DNA of 64,000 nucleotides from Ctena decussata (lineage: Eukaryota; Mollusca; Bivalvia; Lucinida; Lucinidae), in NCBI GenBank assembly GCA_963989385.1, contig OZ022503.1, forward strand, positions 49,412,858 through 49,476,857, written 5' to 3'. The position numbers were made by a program, and so were the translations under genes. The notes beneath the pieces are model-generated. The model saw nothing but the letters and a program-made list of their open reading frames with translations. It made no database searches and was not told where the DNA came from. Below, one piece after another: positions 1-11,362 of this stretch (within the stretch, counting starts at the first letter, position 1; every line of letters begins with the position of its first letter).

Positions 1-250
1 AGAAGAAGATTTCTAAGTATATTTGAATTTCGAACCCAAGACCCCCCGGGCCTTTTTGGACCACAGGGCCAGTGTTTGAACAAAACTTGGTAGAGGTCCA
101 CTAGACAATGCTTCATAACAAATATCAAAGCCCTAGGCCTAGTGGTTCCAGAGAAGATGTCATTTAAAGCAAATTGACGCACGACGGACGACGGACACCG
201 ACTGATCACAATAGCTCACCCTGAGCCTATATGGCTCATGTGAGCCAAAA
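1..250 (+). mobile_element. 3' end of a tandem-repeat element (hairpin-ended family, copy 1)
   Basis: The segment carries the wording typical of this family (a 'gttccagagaagatgtc' block, then GACGGACGACGGAC runs at about 180-200). It finishes with an imperfect hairpin at 213-245, AGCTCACCCTGAGCC against GGCTCATGTGAGCC, followed by AAAAA. The same terminal design recurs at 55908-55941, 57881-57917 and 63573-63610. The 5' part lies outside the window. I infer a non-autonomous rolling-circle (Helentron-like) element from the 3' hairpin and tandem core. That class is an inference, since no Rep/helicase is present. Confidence 0.6.
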
Positions 251-409
251 AGCGCAAGAAATTTTCAAAATTTAAATTTTCAATTCTATTCTCTATTTTA
301 TAATTACGAAAGCAAACACAATAGTTACCTATCAATAAATTTCCTCAAGTTATATTATTAACCACAGTGAAATACAAGTTTTCGCCACCTGCTGAGAAAT
401 TTGAAATTC

Positions 410-620
410 CTTTTCTGCTGCGCATGCGCCGTTTATAAACATGCGCAATCAATGGTTGGCGCATCAAGCGGCCAAATTAAAAAAAATCGTGTCAGTGTTT
501 TGAATTATTGTGAGAAATGTTGTCTGAGTAAAACATCTTTTTGGATAGTTAACTAGATTATTGTGATAAAACAATTAAAACTGTTAATGACATCGTGTCG
601 CTCATGTCATCGTTTCGTAT
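410..620 (+). promoter_or_regulatory. Candidate CpG-type promoter with NRF1-like sites
   Basis: TGCGCATGCGCC at 419-430 is a near-perfect palindromic NRF1-type site. A half-site (CATGCGCAAT) follows at 440-449, and GGCGCATCAAGCGGCC follows soon after. The stretch is richer in CpG than its surroundings. It is followed about 170 bp downstream by ATG|GTAAGT, an excellent 5' splice donor (GT at 622-623). Together these look like a promoter plus non-coding or very short first exon of a gene whose other exons lie outside or further downstream. No protein support was seen. Confidence 0.35.
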
Positions 621-1280
621 GGTAAGTAACACAATGTTTATTTTTATTCTTTCCTTCGTATTTAAACGTTGAATACATTATCATCATTGTGCTAGAATTC
701 TTCGCGCTACTTGTTTCTGTGTGCAAAATGTAGAATATTGTTTGTCTGATTAGAACAGCCTCACTGAGACGGTTAAAATGAGTTACCACAGTAAATATTT
801 TTGAGCTGTGAGTAGAAGACGTGTGCCCCTTATAACCCTTTGTCTGTTATTTTTATAGGTAAATGCATAGAAAATCCAAGCTGCAGAAGTGATATTGTCC
901 TACGCGTGATACTGGATTGCGATGAAGATTTGTGACGCAGCGTATGATGATTTCGTGTCTCATACTGTATCGCCCATGTAAACGTCACAGATGGTAAGTA
1001 ACACAATGTGTTTTTCTGTTCTTTGTTGTTTTTCCCTTTTATATTGTGCATAAACGATGAAAAACTCATGATTGTGCTAGCATGCTTTTGTTACGGCGCT
1101 TGTAGATGATAATTTATGATATTTTACTTGTTTCTGCTCGCTACATGTAAAAGGAATTAGAACAGTCTCAACGAGTCTGTTCAAATAAGTAACCACGATT
1201 TTTAGCAGTGTGCAGAAAACGAATTCCCCTTATAACCCTAGTTCAGTTGATATTACACGTTAATGCATGGACTTATCAAA
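600..1280 (+). repeat. Tandem duplication of about 372 bp carrying a GTAAGT donor-like site
   Basis: Segment 600-870 and segment 970-1275 align over most of their length with indels. Shared blocks are ATGGTAAGTAACACAATGT (from 619 and from 991), 'attgtgctag', 'tacttgtttctg', 'gaacag-ctca', 'agtaaccac' and 'ccccttataaccct'. The offset is about 372 bp. Both copies keep the donor consensus exactly, although sequence around it has diverged. If the upstream promoter is real, the two copies could act as alternative first-exon donors. Otherwise it is simply an old tandem duplication. Confidence 0.6.
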
Positions 1281-2780
1281 CTATAGCTAATATAGTCATT
1301 TGGTTATGGTTTGGAATTCAGGCGAGAAAAGCGATATTCGTCGTTCTAGTACGCTTTTTCACTAATTTAAAGACTGCTGGTAATTGATGCAGAGAGGACA
1401 AAAAATTATAATGAATAGATAAAAGGTGAACAAAATGAATCCGTGCAAAACTAGTTAATCGACAATTTTTAACTCCCTTTCTGTAAACAATTCTTAAATG
1501 GGGTGGTCAAAAGATTGAACCTGTTTGGGAGCTCTAGATTGCTGTCTTATCCCATCGAATTCATGTTACAGTATGTGTTGTAATTGAAATAAAACATTGT
1601 TTACACCCAAGGCCACAGTATGAAAAGCAGGCTCCGCCCTCAAACTATCAATCGTGGTTAATTCAAAATCATTTCAGATTTGGATACATCTTTTTCACTG
1701 AAACATTAAACCATTATTTTTTCAAAATAATTTCAGTGGAAGTTGAATTATTCTTCTTCTACATATACACTGATTTAACTGTTCTTACGGATGCTTTCAA
1801 CACCCTGAAGTTTAAATGTGTTGTGCAGATTTCTAGCTAGTCAAGAAGAAAAAATGACAGTTTGAATGTTTACCTTTGACCAAGTCATGTGATTTAAACA
1901 GTAGCTATGCTACTGTCCTGGTGAACCCTATTAGTCTCTTTGACAGAGAGAGCTCAGTAACTTCTATTAAGCCACACCCTCATATACATTGTATGGCCTA
2001 CATGAAACTGGGCCTTAAACTAAACCGAAAAAGAACAATAAATATACGGTATACGCAATAATATTTTCTTGGCGAGAGGCTTAATGAGCGTTTTTTCACA
2101 GAAAATAATTAAGGTGAGTGAAACCCAAACACATTTGCTGGGGTACGCTTCCGATACTTTAGCTCCGCCCACTGACTTCATCACACGACGAACGCTGAAA
2201 AATCGAATTTTAATTTATATATTTACACTTTATTTTTAGACTCTTTTTAAACTTCATTTTACTGGGTCCCAAATGAACACAATATGGAGGATTTATGGGA
2301 ACATTACAGCGATTAACAATTATAACAATCGCAGGCGTCTGGTTATGCTTCGTACTTAATGTACTGAATATGTGATTACATAGCACTAATGTCTAAACCA
2401 TAGCGATTTACTCATGGCACGTTGTCTGTTTCATTTCCCAAACGCAACGAATTTAAGTTGCAATACAGACATGTTCAAGTGATTTGTTACAACATTTCAA
2501 GAAAATCATTTTTGTGGAAAAAAAATACGCGAGGTTGTTAGTTTAAACGGTTTTTTATTCAACATGTAGACATACACAATCAATACATACAAGAATAATA
2601 TGAAATGATTCGATAACAAGCTAACTAGCTAATAAACATCGTCGTCTACTTAACATGTATTTGCAATGACATATTAGTGCATAAGATTTCTAAGCAACAG
2701 ACAATCAAGACACGTTTATATGAACATATACATCATTGTATCATGTAGGACTGAAAAGTTTTGATGTGAGAACAGCATTC
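1281..2780. other. Unassigned AT-rich sequence
   Basis: I see no conserved coding region, tRNA-like head or long repeat here. One possible splice arrangement is a pyrimidine-rich TTTTTTCACAG acceptor ending at 2101, a 12-nt AAAATAATTAAG, then GTGAGTG at 2114. It has no other support. Confidence 0.4.
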
Positions 2781-2817
2781 AATAAGAATCAATCGAACCA
2801 TATATAAGATATAAGCT

Positions 2818-2822
<5 letters not shown>

Positions 2823-2872
<50 letters not shown>
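2823..2872. repeat. (GA)n microsatellite
   Basis: A near-perfect GA dinucleotide run of roughly 48 bp. It creates a spurious Leu-Ser repeat reading frame on the minus strand. Confidence 0.97.
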
Positions 2873-2876
<4 letters not shown>

Positions 2877-3329
2877 CAGATGTTTCAATTCATTTCCGTT
2901 GTCTGAACCGCTTCCCGACAAAAATGTACCATCAGCGTAGCAAAATACTTGGTTTCGTAGTTGCAGATAATTTGGACAATCGTACAGATAATGTTTTACT
3001 GTTTCTGTTCGACCACAACAAGAACACGCTGAACGCGAGGTTGTAAACTTGGCTGTCCCATTTTAGGCTTGAAAAAGGGGCTCGGTAAAGTTAGCAGAAC
3101 GAAAATTCTGCAGAAAATTCTGCAGAATTTTCTGCAGAAAAAGTGGTAAAGTTAGTGAAATGAATATTCTGCAAAATTTTCTGCAAAATTTTCTGCAGAA
3201 AAAGTGGTAAAGTTAGCGAAATGGATATTCTTCAAAATTTTCTGCAGAAAAAGTGGTAAGGATAGCGAATTGAAAATTCTGCAGAATTTAGCAGTTTTTA
3301 TTTCTTTGTTTTGTCAATTACGGACCACA

Positions 3330-5585
3330 AAATGTGAGTGCGCACCGATTACCGCACTACCCTATTTCATATGAGAACCGAGATATTCACAAAAATTGCA
3401 CAGTTTCTTCTGCTGGAAAGTAGCAGAACGACATTAAAGAAACCCGTAGTAAGCAAAGTTTAATTTCCATGTTCTGTCATCTGGAGGCCACAAAATATGA
3501 GTGAGCACCGTTTACCGCACCACTATATCTCATATGTGGACCGAAATATTCACAAAAATCGCATCTTTTCTTCGGCTGGAAAGTAGCAAAACGAAATTTC
3601 AGAAACCCTTTGTGAGCAAAATTTGATGTCTATGTTCTGTTATCTGGAGGCCACAAAATGTGAGTGAGCGCCGTTTACCGCACTACTCTATCTCATAAAA
3701 GGACCGAGATATTCACAAAAATCGCATATTTTCTTCTGCTGGAGAGTAGCAGAACGAAATTTAAAAAACTCTTTGTTAGCAAAGATTAATTTCTGTGTTC
3801 TGTCATCTGGTGGCCACAAAATGTGAGTGAGCGCCGTTTTCCGCACTACTCTATCTCATAAATGGACCGAGATATTCTCAAAAATCGCATATTTTCTTCT
3901 GCTGGAAAGTAGCAGAACGAAATTTCAGAAACCCTTTGTTAGCAAAGATTGATTTGTATGTTCTGACATCTGGTGGCCACAAAATGTGAGTGAGTGCCGT
4001 TTACCGCACTACTATTCTCATAAGTGGACCGAGATATTCACAAAAATCGCATATTTTCTTCTGCTGGAAAGTAGCAGAACGAAATTTCAGAAACCTTTTG
4101 TGAGCAAAGTTTGATTTCTATGTTCTGATATCTGATGGCCACAAAAAGTGAGTGAGCGCCGTTTACCGCACTACTCTATCTAATAAGTGGACCGAGGTAT
4201 TCACAAAAATCGCATATTTTCTTATACTGGAAATTAGCAGAACGAAATTTCAGAAACCCTTTGTTTACAAAGACTGATTTTATGTTCTGTCATCTGGTGG
4301 CCACAAAATGTGAGTGAGTGCCGTTTACCGCACTACTCTATCTCATAAGTGGACCGAGGTATTCACAAAAATCGCATATTTTCTACTGCTGGAAAGTAGC
4401 GGAACGAAATTTAAGAAACTCTTTGTTAGCAAAGATTAATTTCTGTGTTCTGTCATCTGGTGGCCACAAAAAGTGAGTGAGCGCCATTTACCGCACTACT
4501 CTATGTCATAAGTGGACCGCGATATTCACAAAAATCGCATATTTTCTTATGCTGGAAAGTAAAAAGTATGCAAAGACCAGGAACTGAAACAATCAAAATC
4601 CAAATCCAGCCCTCAAACCATAGTTGGAAACAACTAAGATTACAAATAATCAAGATACAGAGAACATATGGCCAACCGAGTGAGCAGCTTGTTCCCAAAA
4701 AAGGTGGCCACTCAGCAACCCAAACCGAACCAAAAATAATAATAACATACATAAGGTAAAACATCACAGAAACTCTGACACCAAAAACAGGCAACAAAGA
4801 ACCACAACAGAACTAACGTAGCAAAACGAAATTTCAGAAACCCTTTGTTAGCAAAGATTAATTTCTATGTTCTGTCATCTGGTGGCCACAAAATGTGAGT
4901 GAGCGCCGTTTACCGCACTACTCTTTCTCATAAATGGACCGAGATATTCACAAAAATCGCATATTTTCTTCTGCTGGAAAGTAGCAGAACGAAATTTCAG
5001 AAACCCTTTGTTAGCAAAGATTGATTTCTATGTTCTGTCATCTGGAGGCCACAAAATGTGAGTGAGCGCCGTTTACCTCACTACTCTATCTCATAAGTGC
5101 ACCGAGATATTCACAAAAATCGCATATTGTCTTCTGCTGGAAAGTAGCAGAACGAAATTTCAGAAACCCTTTGTCAGCAAAGTTTGTTTTCTATGTTCGG
5201 TCATCTACAGGCCACAAAATGTGAGTGAGCATCGTTTTCCGCACTTATCTATCTTAAAATCGGACCAAGATATTCACAAAAATCGCATATTTTCTTCTGC
5301 TGGAAAGTAGCATAACGAAATTTCAGAAACCCTTTGTTAGCATAGTTTGATTTCTATGTTCTGTCATCTGGAGGCCACAAAATGTGAGTGAGCGCCGTTT
5401 ACCGCACTACTCTATCACATAAATGGACCGAGATATTAAAAAAATCGCATATTTTCTTCTGCTGGAAAGTAGCAGAACGAAATTTCAGAAACCCTTTGTT
5501 AGCGAAAATTGATTTCTATGTTCTGTCATCTGGTGGCCACAAAATGTGAGTGAGTGAGCGCCGTTTACCGCACTACTCTATCTCA
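3330..5585 (+). repeat. Array of about 163-bp direct repeats (core of foldback element)
   Basis: Each unit runs 'cacaaaatgtgagtgag', 'cgccgtttaccgcactac', 'ggaccgagatattcac', 'aaaaatcgcatattttcttc', 'tgctggaaagtagcagaacg', then 'aaatttcagaaaccctttg'. The GTGAGTGAG anchor recurs near 3498, 3662, 3826, 3989, 4150, 4312, 4474, 4897, 5060, 5224, 5386 and 5547. The longer 4474-4897 step is explained by a 255-bp insertion. Reading frames here are repeat artefacts. Confidence 0.93.
4561..4815 (-). mobile_element. 5'-truncated Penelope-like element fragment (3' end only)
   Basis: This 255-bp block is the reverse complement of 17933-18187, the last part of the Penelope-like element at 15.8-18.2 kb, with only scattered mismatches. 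Examples are 'ctttgcatacttttta' at the 3' end and 'tgttgcctgtttttggtgtc' internally. It interrupts one unit of the 163-bp array: 'gctggaaagta' is on the left and 'gtagcaaaacgaaattt' on the right, leaving a GTA duplication at most. It shows that the 3' end of this Penelope family is fixed while the 5' end is variable, as expected for target-primed reverse transcription. Confidence 0.92.
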
Positions 5586-6029
5586 TAAGTAGTGCGGTAA
5601 ACGGTGCTCACTCATATTTTGTGGCCTCCAGATGACAGAACACGGAAATTAAACTTTGCTTACAACGGGTTTCTTTAGTGTCGTTCTGCTATTTTCCAGC
5701 GGAAGAAACTGTGCAATTTTTGTGAATATCTAGGTTCTCATATAAAATAGGGTAGTGCGGTAATCGGTGCGCACTCACATTTTGTGGTCCGTAGTTGACA
5801 AAACAAAGAAATAAAAATTGCTAAATTCTGCAGAATTTTCAATTCGCTATCTTTACCACTTTTTCTGCAGAAAATTTTGCAGAATATCCATTTCGCTAAC
5901 TTTACCACTTTTTCTGCAGAAAATTTTGCAGAATATTCATTTCGCTAACTTTACCACTTTTTCTGCAGAGAATTCTGCAGAATCTTCTGCAGAATTTTCG
6001 TTCTGCTAACTTTACCGAGCCGGCCTTTT

Positions 6030-6640
6030 TTGAAAAAGGCCTACATCTGTCACTGCTTTTTCCAGCATTCACTAACATTTAAAACACCATGCGCAGATAA
6101 GCAATGCCATCAACAATATTAAGATTTAATATGCATAAGATGTAAGATACCGTTCCTATTTTAAACTATTTCGCCAAAAGAAAATATCAATTCATTTGTC
6201 TCTGGAATTAGTTTCGACTCCTGAATGTGTTAACATAACCTGTCAGCTAGCAGCATGTACTTGCAATATTGCTCTCTGGGGAGAAGCGGAGGGGCATGCA
6301 GATTATATGCGTAGTTTTAGTAATGTTGCGCACTGTAAATACCTTAAAATTGGGACACCATGAGCAACATCTCTTAAAATTTGAACGAATCGATTGCACT
6401 GTGTGGTAATGTTCCTATTATGTCCTGGCGGAAAGGCAAATGGTGTAGACCCTGAACAGGCTGCTCCTGATAGGGTTCTGTCTACACTATTTGTTCAGAC
6501 ATGTCCGCCCAAAAATTCAAGATAAAAACTAGTCTCCAAGATTCCGCCTCATGTTTTATACCATGCCCTCCTAGGAGGGCTGGGTGTCAATTTATCAACA
6601 AACATGTAACTTTGTTAGCTCGATACTCGCTTTTTATCCC
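6030..6640. other. Unassigned sequence with one small hairpin remnant
   Basis: No gene is recognised. At 6440-6500, 'tgtagaccctgaacaggctgctcctgatagggttctgtctacactatttg' (quoted in part: GTGTAGACCCTGAACAGG) resembles a decayed copy of the hairpin core found at 26603-38429. Confidence 0.35.
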
Positions 6641-6649
6641 CCGACCGAA

Positions 6650-7650
6650 AGGTTCCGAGGATAAAGCGATGAGCCTGGCGTCCCTCCTTCCATCCATAAA
6701 CATTTTCTTGTCCGCTCAAAATCTTGAGCACCCTTTGGAATATTTTCATGATACTTCAAAATTATGTAGAACAGGTCATGACGATGTGTCGCGAACAAGA
6801 ATGATAACTCTTGCTATTGTACTTTATGAGTTATCTCTCCTTTGGTGATTTTTTGGCAGATTCGTGTCCGCTCTGAAACTTGACAACGCTATGAAATATA
6901 TACTTGGTACTTCATTGTTATGTAGGTCATGATAATGTGTCGCGAACAAGAGTGACAAATCTTGCTTTCTAACTTTTTGAGTTATTTCCCCTTGATGGTT
7001 TAAGGTGTGATTTCGTGTCCCCTCTATAACTTTAATACCTTTAAAAATATTTTCATGATACTTCACAGATATGTAGAACAAGTCATGCCGATGTGTAGCG
7101 AACAAGAATGACAACTCTTGCTTTTTACCTTTTTGAGTTATTTGCCCTTGATGGTTTTAGGTGTGATCTCGCGTCCGCTCTATAACATTAATACATAATG
7201 AAATATTTTCATGATACTTCATAGATATGTAGCACAGGTCATGACGATGTGTCGCAAACAAGAATGGCAGCTCTTGCTTTTTCACTTTTAAAGTTACTTC
7301 ACCTCTATGCTTTATGTGTGATTCCGTGTCCGCTCTATAACTTGAATACCCTTTAAAATATTTTCATGATACTTCTCAGATATGTAGAACTAAGCATGAC
7401 GATATGTCGCGAATAAGAATGACAACGCTTGCTTTCTTACTTTTTGTTATTCCCCTTGATGGTTTAAGGTGTCCACTCTATAAGTTGAATACCCTTTGAA
7501 ATAGTTTCATGATACTTCACAGATATGCAGAACAGGTCATAACGATCTTTCTCGTATATGAATGATAACTCTTGCATTCACACTTTCCAAGTTATTTCCC
7601 TTTAGAAGTTTGAGCTGCAGTTGGTGCCTCTGCTCCGTATCTGTATTACC
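6650..7650 (+). repeat. Degenerate tandem repeat of about 155 bp
   Basis: Six or more units are anchored on 'cgtgtccgctctataac', near 6712, 6865, 7014, 7172, 7326 and 7468. Each continues with 'atattttcatgatacttc', 'tatgtagaacaggtcatgac', 'gatgtgtcgcgaacaagaat', then 'tgacaactcttgctttt'. Units differ by many substitutions, so the array is old. The reading frames crossing it are by-products. Confidence 0.85.
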
Positions 7651-8160
7651 CTGGCCCGATCCATAATTTTAGTACCCGTACACCAGTTGTGTGCGATAAC
7701 AGAAGACTCATGTTAGCCTGTGCCGCTGCGTAAGTCAGTTTGCGTTAAAAATATAAAGGACGTAAGATCACGGTAAACATATACATTTTCACATTGAGAA
7801 AGAAATTCAGAATGCCAAAACATATGAATGATCAATGTGACGAAAGAAAGTGCGTTTCAGCGTTGCACAACCTCTGTTTAAGCCAGCAGTTTATTGATCC
7901 GCATGAATATGGATCCTTATTAACATAGTAAAGACCAGCGAACATCAATGTCTCTGATGTTCGCTTATGCAATAAGCGGAAGGTAATCAATGGCAGTTTG
8001 ATATTTCGGTGATAGATATTTTTCCCCTGATGCGTTTTGCAGCACACGGCCATTTGCACTCTACGGGGCCACTTATGCGCTGATAGCATTTCTCCAGATC
8101 TTGTGGTTACATCAAAGATGAAATTAAAAACCTGTGAAATTGGTAGCCCATTGAATGAAA

Positions 8161-8398
8161 TGAGCCGCGACGTGATAAAACCAACAATGTGGTTGTGCGC
8201 CCAGCGCAGACTCAGATCAGTCTGGGCATCCGCCCAGTCTGATCAGAGTCTTCGCTGTCCGCATGGAGGTAGCTAAGACCCTTAGCTATCCTTTGAGCAT
8301 TTAACGAAGAGTCTGGTCAAAATGGGCGGGTGTCCAGACTGATCTGAGTCTGCTCTGGGCGCACAACCACATTGTTGGTTTTGTCACGTCGAGGCTCA
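8161..8398. mobile_element. 238-bp hairpin MITE, family F, copy 1
   Basis: The ends are TGAGCCGCGACGTGATAAAA and, inverted, TTTTGTCACGTCGAGGCTCA. The inverted match extends about 60 bp through 'caacaatgtggttgtgcgcc' and 'cagactcagatcag'. The centre keeps a second inverted block around 'gatcagagtcttcgctgtcc'. Copy 2 at 58640-58877 has exactly the same length. Flanking dinucleotides are duplicated (AA here, TA at copy 2). No coding capacity. Confidence 0.85.
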
Positions 8399-8399
8399 A

Positions 8400-9435
8400 A
8401 TTACCTGTTCTTACAGGCATAATATAATATATGGAGGAGTCTCGTTAGAGGGTGATTAAAAGCACTTCAGAAACAATCAAATCAGCATATTTAATGTCTT
8501 ATATTTCTAGCAGACCACATGTTTCAGATGATGTAAAATGTACCAGCAGTTGAACTTATGAAGGTCATTGAAAAGTCATAGTCAAAATCTATGTTTTCGT
8601 ATCGGTTATAAGTTATTAAGAAATTTCTTCACAATTTAGAAATTACTTAATGACTTCTAACCGGCTTAGACTGCTGTCAGTTTTCTTGAAAAATGTCCAT
8701 TACTGGCTCTATTGCTTGTCTCTAGAGACTGCATCAAAGATCAATGCTCTTTTGCACAAAAGATCTTTATTGTACCTGCTCTATTTATCCATTCACATTT
8801 TAGTTTTTTTGAAGTGTAGATCATACTGCTGTTTTGAGTTTCAAATTGATAATAATAATAATAATAAATAAATAAATACCAAGTAGACGGTTTAAAGAGA
8901 ATTCGTATTCTTGTGGAGTTTCAGATGACAATTGTGTTAATTAGTTACCATTCTAGTGTGAAGAAAATTATTCTAGTACAGGTGATTAAAAGATAATACT
9001 AGAAATGTGAAAAGAGAATGAAAGAATGCACTAGCAAACATAATTTTACTGGATAGGAACATGTGACCTAAAAAAAATAGATCAGACTGCATGCGTTTAG
9101 TAATTGCTTGCAGGCTGCTTAAAACTCTCTGCTTTTTTACACAGATAAAACTTTTTTTCGTGCTGTTAGATATTTTATATATGAAAAAAAGTTCTAATGT
9201 TGTTAATTTATTGTATTTAAGGTATTGTTGTAACTGAATGCTTTTATGCTTTGTATTGGTTCCCCATTTCTATTGATCTGTCAGGGGTCTTTTTCTGCTA
9301 ATTACCTTGTGATTTAATAGAAAAAGAAATAACAGACCATATATAATTCAATCGACATTAAGATTACAAGGGCCATTTTCTCACACAGGTTGAAGGGAAA
9401 GTTTTATTACTTTCATTCAGTCAGAAGTTTCATTG
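8400..9435. other. Unassigned AT-rich sequence with (AAT)n microsatellite
   Basis: A short AAT/AAAT microsatellite lies at 8850-8877. No other repeat copy, RNA gene or coding region is recognised. Confidence 0.4.
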
Positions 9436-9439
9436 CTGA

Positions 9440-10020
9440 TTTATGTCTTAAAGTCTCCATAGTCCTACCAATGATAAAAATCGTCAAATACAAATTATTA
9501 TGAAACCTGTACAGCCATCAGAATTAATGAAAATATTTCGGTTGATCTGCTTTTTTGTATCATATAACTGACAAAAGAGAAGAAACAAGGTATTTTGGAA
9601 AAATGATATTTCTCTCCATAAAAATACGGTTTTCGTCTCTGGTTCCCCGTTTAGCAATGAAATAATGCAACCGCGGCACAATCAATGGGATCCTTGCTTA
9701 ACAGTTTTGTACGTTGTATTTTTATCTTTTTATCAGTTGTAAAAACGCCTGTACCTTGTATTTTTATCTCGTCTACCTTGTGTTTTTACCATGAAATATA
9801 GCTAGGGAAATCGAAAGTAGGTCATTTTAGTTGGCAACTAAAATGACCTAGTTATTTTTTCAAATCTATTCTATGGTAAATTCAAGGACGTTTTGATTTT
9901 TCAAAGCCGGCCAATCACGATAATAATCAATGATGAAACTGTAGTGAAAAGTTTGCAGCGATACTTCACGACAAAATATTCCATGCTGATAGAGCTATAG
10001 GGCCTTTAAGAACTTTTCTT
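9440..10020 (+). repeat. Dispersed repeat K, copy 1
   Basis: Shares ordered blocks with 11706-12195 and 48310-48625: 'ttaaagtctccatagtccta', 'catataactg-caaaa', 'ctggttccccgt/tagcaatg', a hairpin GGTCATTTTAGTTGGCAACTAAAATGACC-type motif (9812-9850, arms GGTCATTTTAGTTG), and 'cagcgatac' then 'catgctgatagag'. Unknown class, with no terminal repeats or coding frame found. Confidence 0.65.
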
Positions 10021-10379
10021 AATGGCTAAGAGTTTCTGTCTAAGTCATTGAGAGGACCTCTTCACAACATAGTCAGCTCTCAAAATTGCTTCTGATTGGC
10101 TGAAAGGATGGGCAATTTAAAACCTGCAGTCTAAAATATACTCTAATTCCCCTAAATTCTGGCACAGACTAGCCAATTGAATAATTGTCTCAATATCTGA
10201 ACACGATTAATATGCAGTAACTATCAAATAATTTGTCAAAAGTCACTGTCGGACTAGCAAGAAGTGCAAACTATAGTCAAACTTCTCTTTCTTGATACGT
10301 ATCATCTGGTCTACACTGTTTGCTCCCATTATTATTTTGATGTGATCAATTTAAACAAACAGAGTATCAGCATGTAAGA

Positions 10380-10480
10380 AGAGACTCATTCCAGCAGGCA
10401 CAACGTTGAATCAACACTGAGTCAACATTGACTCAATGTCATGGTGTAGTCCAGCTCCGGACCGAAATTATTTCAGAAAC
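10380..10480. repeat. Fragment of a CAACGTTGAATCAAC-type repeat
   Basis: CAACGTTGAATCAACACTGA at about 10401 matches, inverted, 13680-13712 ('gtggtgattcaacgttgag'). Both lie next to 'catggtgt'. Probably the end of a short TIR element; full bounds not determined. Confidence 0.4.
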
Positions 10481-10716
10481 AAAGTTTCTAATTTAGGTCC
10501 AGCACCTGTAAGTCTTCCTCAGTGTGGGTATTTCAGATGCCGATTAAATCATTCTGGCACATTGTAAACTGTGCATTAATCAATATATTATGTTTTCTTT
10601 TTGATAAATAAAGCATTTTTCTTCTTCTGACCTTCCCAAAGTGTCTTATTTAATATTTACTGGCGATTTTTCCTTCGTAGCTGTGAGAATGTTTACGAAG
10701 ACCGCCATGTTTGTTT

Positions 10717-10775
10717 GGGATTTTCCCAGTTACCGGATGACGTCATTGGGTGATAAAAATGGCAAGGATATAAAA
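10717..10775 (+). promoter_or_regulatory. Candidate kB + CRE + TATA cluster
   Basis: GGGATTTTCCC (10717-10727) is a perfect palindromic kB-type site. TGACGTCA (10738-10745) is a full CRE, overlapping ATTGG (an inverted CCAAT box). TATAAAA follows at 10769-10775, about 25 bp further on. Spacing is that of a compact TATA promoter with initiation expected near 10800. No conserved protein is encoded downstream before a SINE at 11363, so the target transcript is unknown. Confidence 0.35.
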
Positions 10776-11362
10776 CACAGTACCTTAGGAGATATGAGTT
10801 TCGCAATTACATACATCTGTGAATATTGTTTGCAATACCTATATATGCATTTATTTTATGCCTGGTGTCCAAATTTCATTTAAGCACGCGTCAGTGTGCT
10901 TCTGTGAAAAGGCTGAGCACTTTTAGATTTAACTAAGTACCGCAATAAAATTAACCATTATCAATGTTCAATTACCATGCGGACACCGAATGTCCGAACA
11001 CAATTTCACTTTTAACAAATGTTCGCGCACACAAGAAACAAAGGGAATGCTGTTTAATTCAGCTATCAATTTTATAATAGATCTAGTCCATGTCAAAACG
11101 TAACATTGGTAAAAAAAAGTAAACCTAAACACTTCACAACATATGAAACAACTTTTGTGTGTTTGAAGTCGCGTACAGGCCTGTATACTTTCAACTATCA
11201 TAAGAGAGGACGCGATTAAAAGAAATTACGTGCTGTTATGCTTAAACACATTGCAAAAAGTCTTCAGACAAATGCTGTAATCAGACTGCAAAAGAACGAT
11301 CACAATATTTTATATCCGCGCAACTTACGTAATAAGAATCTTTTAAGATCTCAAGCGTTAAC

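Larger units (their letters stand above)
3079..6029. mobile_element. Foldback element with composite inverted arms and tandem-repeat core
   Basis: The left end reads GGCTCGGTAAAGTTAGCAG and the right end is its reverse complement (CTAACTTTACCGAGCC, ending about 6022). The outer 210 bp of each arm consists of four roughly 50-60 bp subrepeats built on TTCTGCAGAAAATT palindromes and 'agtggtaaagttagcgaaatg'. The inverted match continues inward through one repeat unit (3290-3530 against 5585-5820), giving arms of about 450 bp. The core (3530-5585) is an array of about 12 direct repeats of 162-164 bp. TTGAAAAAGG lies on both flanks (3069-3078 and 6030-6039) and may be the target duplication. No transposase frame is present, so the element is non-autonomous. 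Architecture resembles FB/Galileo-type foldback elements; superfamily is not assigned. Confidence 0.8.

Noticed and set aside
4501..4797. Membrane-protein-like minus-strand ORF (many W, I, L)
   Set aside because: It is the antisense insertion of Penelope 3' non-coding sequence plus satellite sequence.
6501..6848. 115-codon ORF
   Set aside because: Runs from unassigned sequence into the 155-bp degenerate repeats; no domain recognised.
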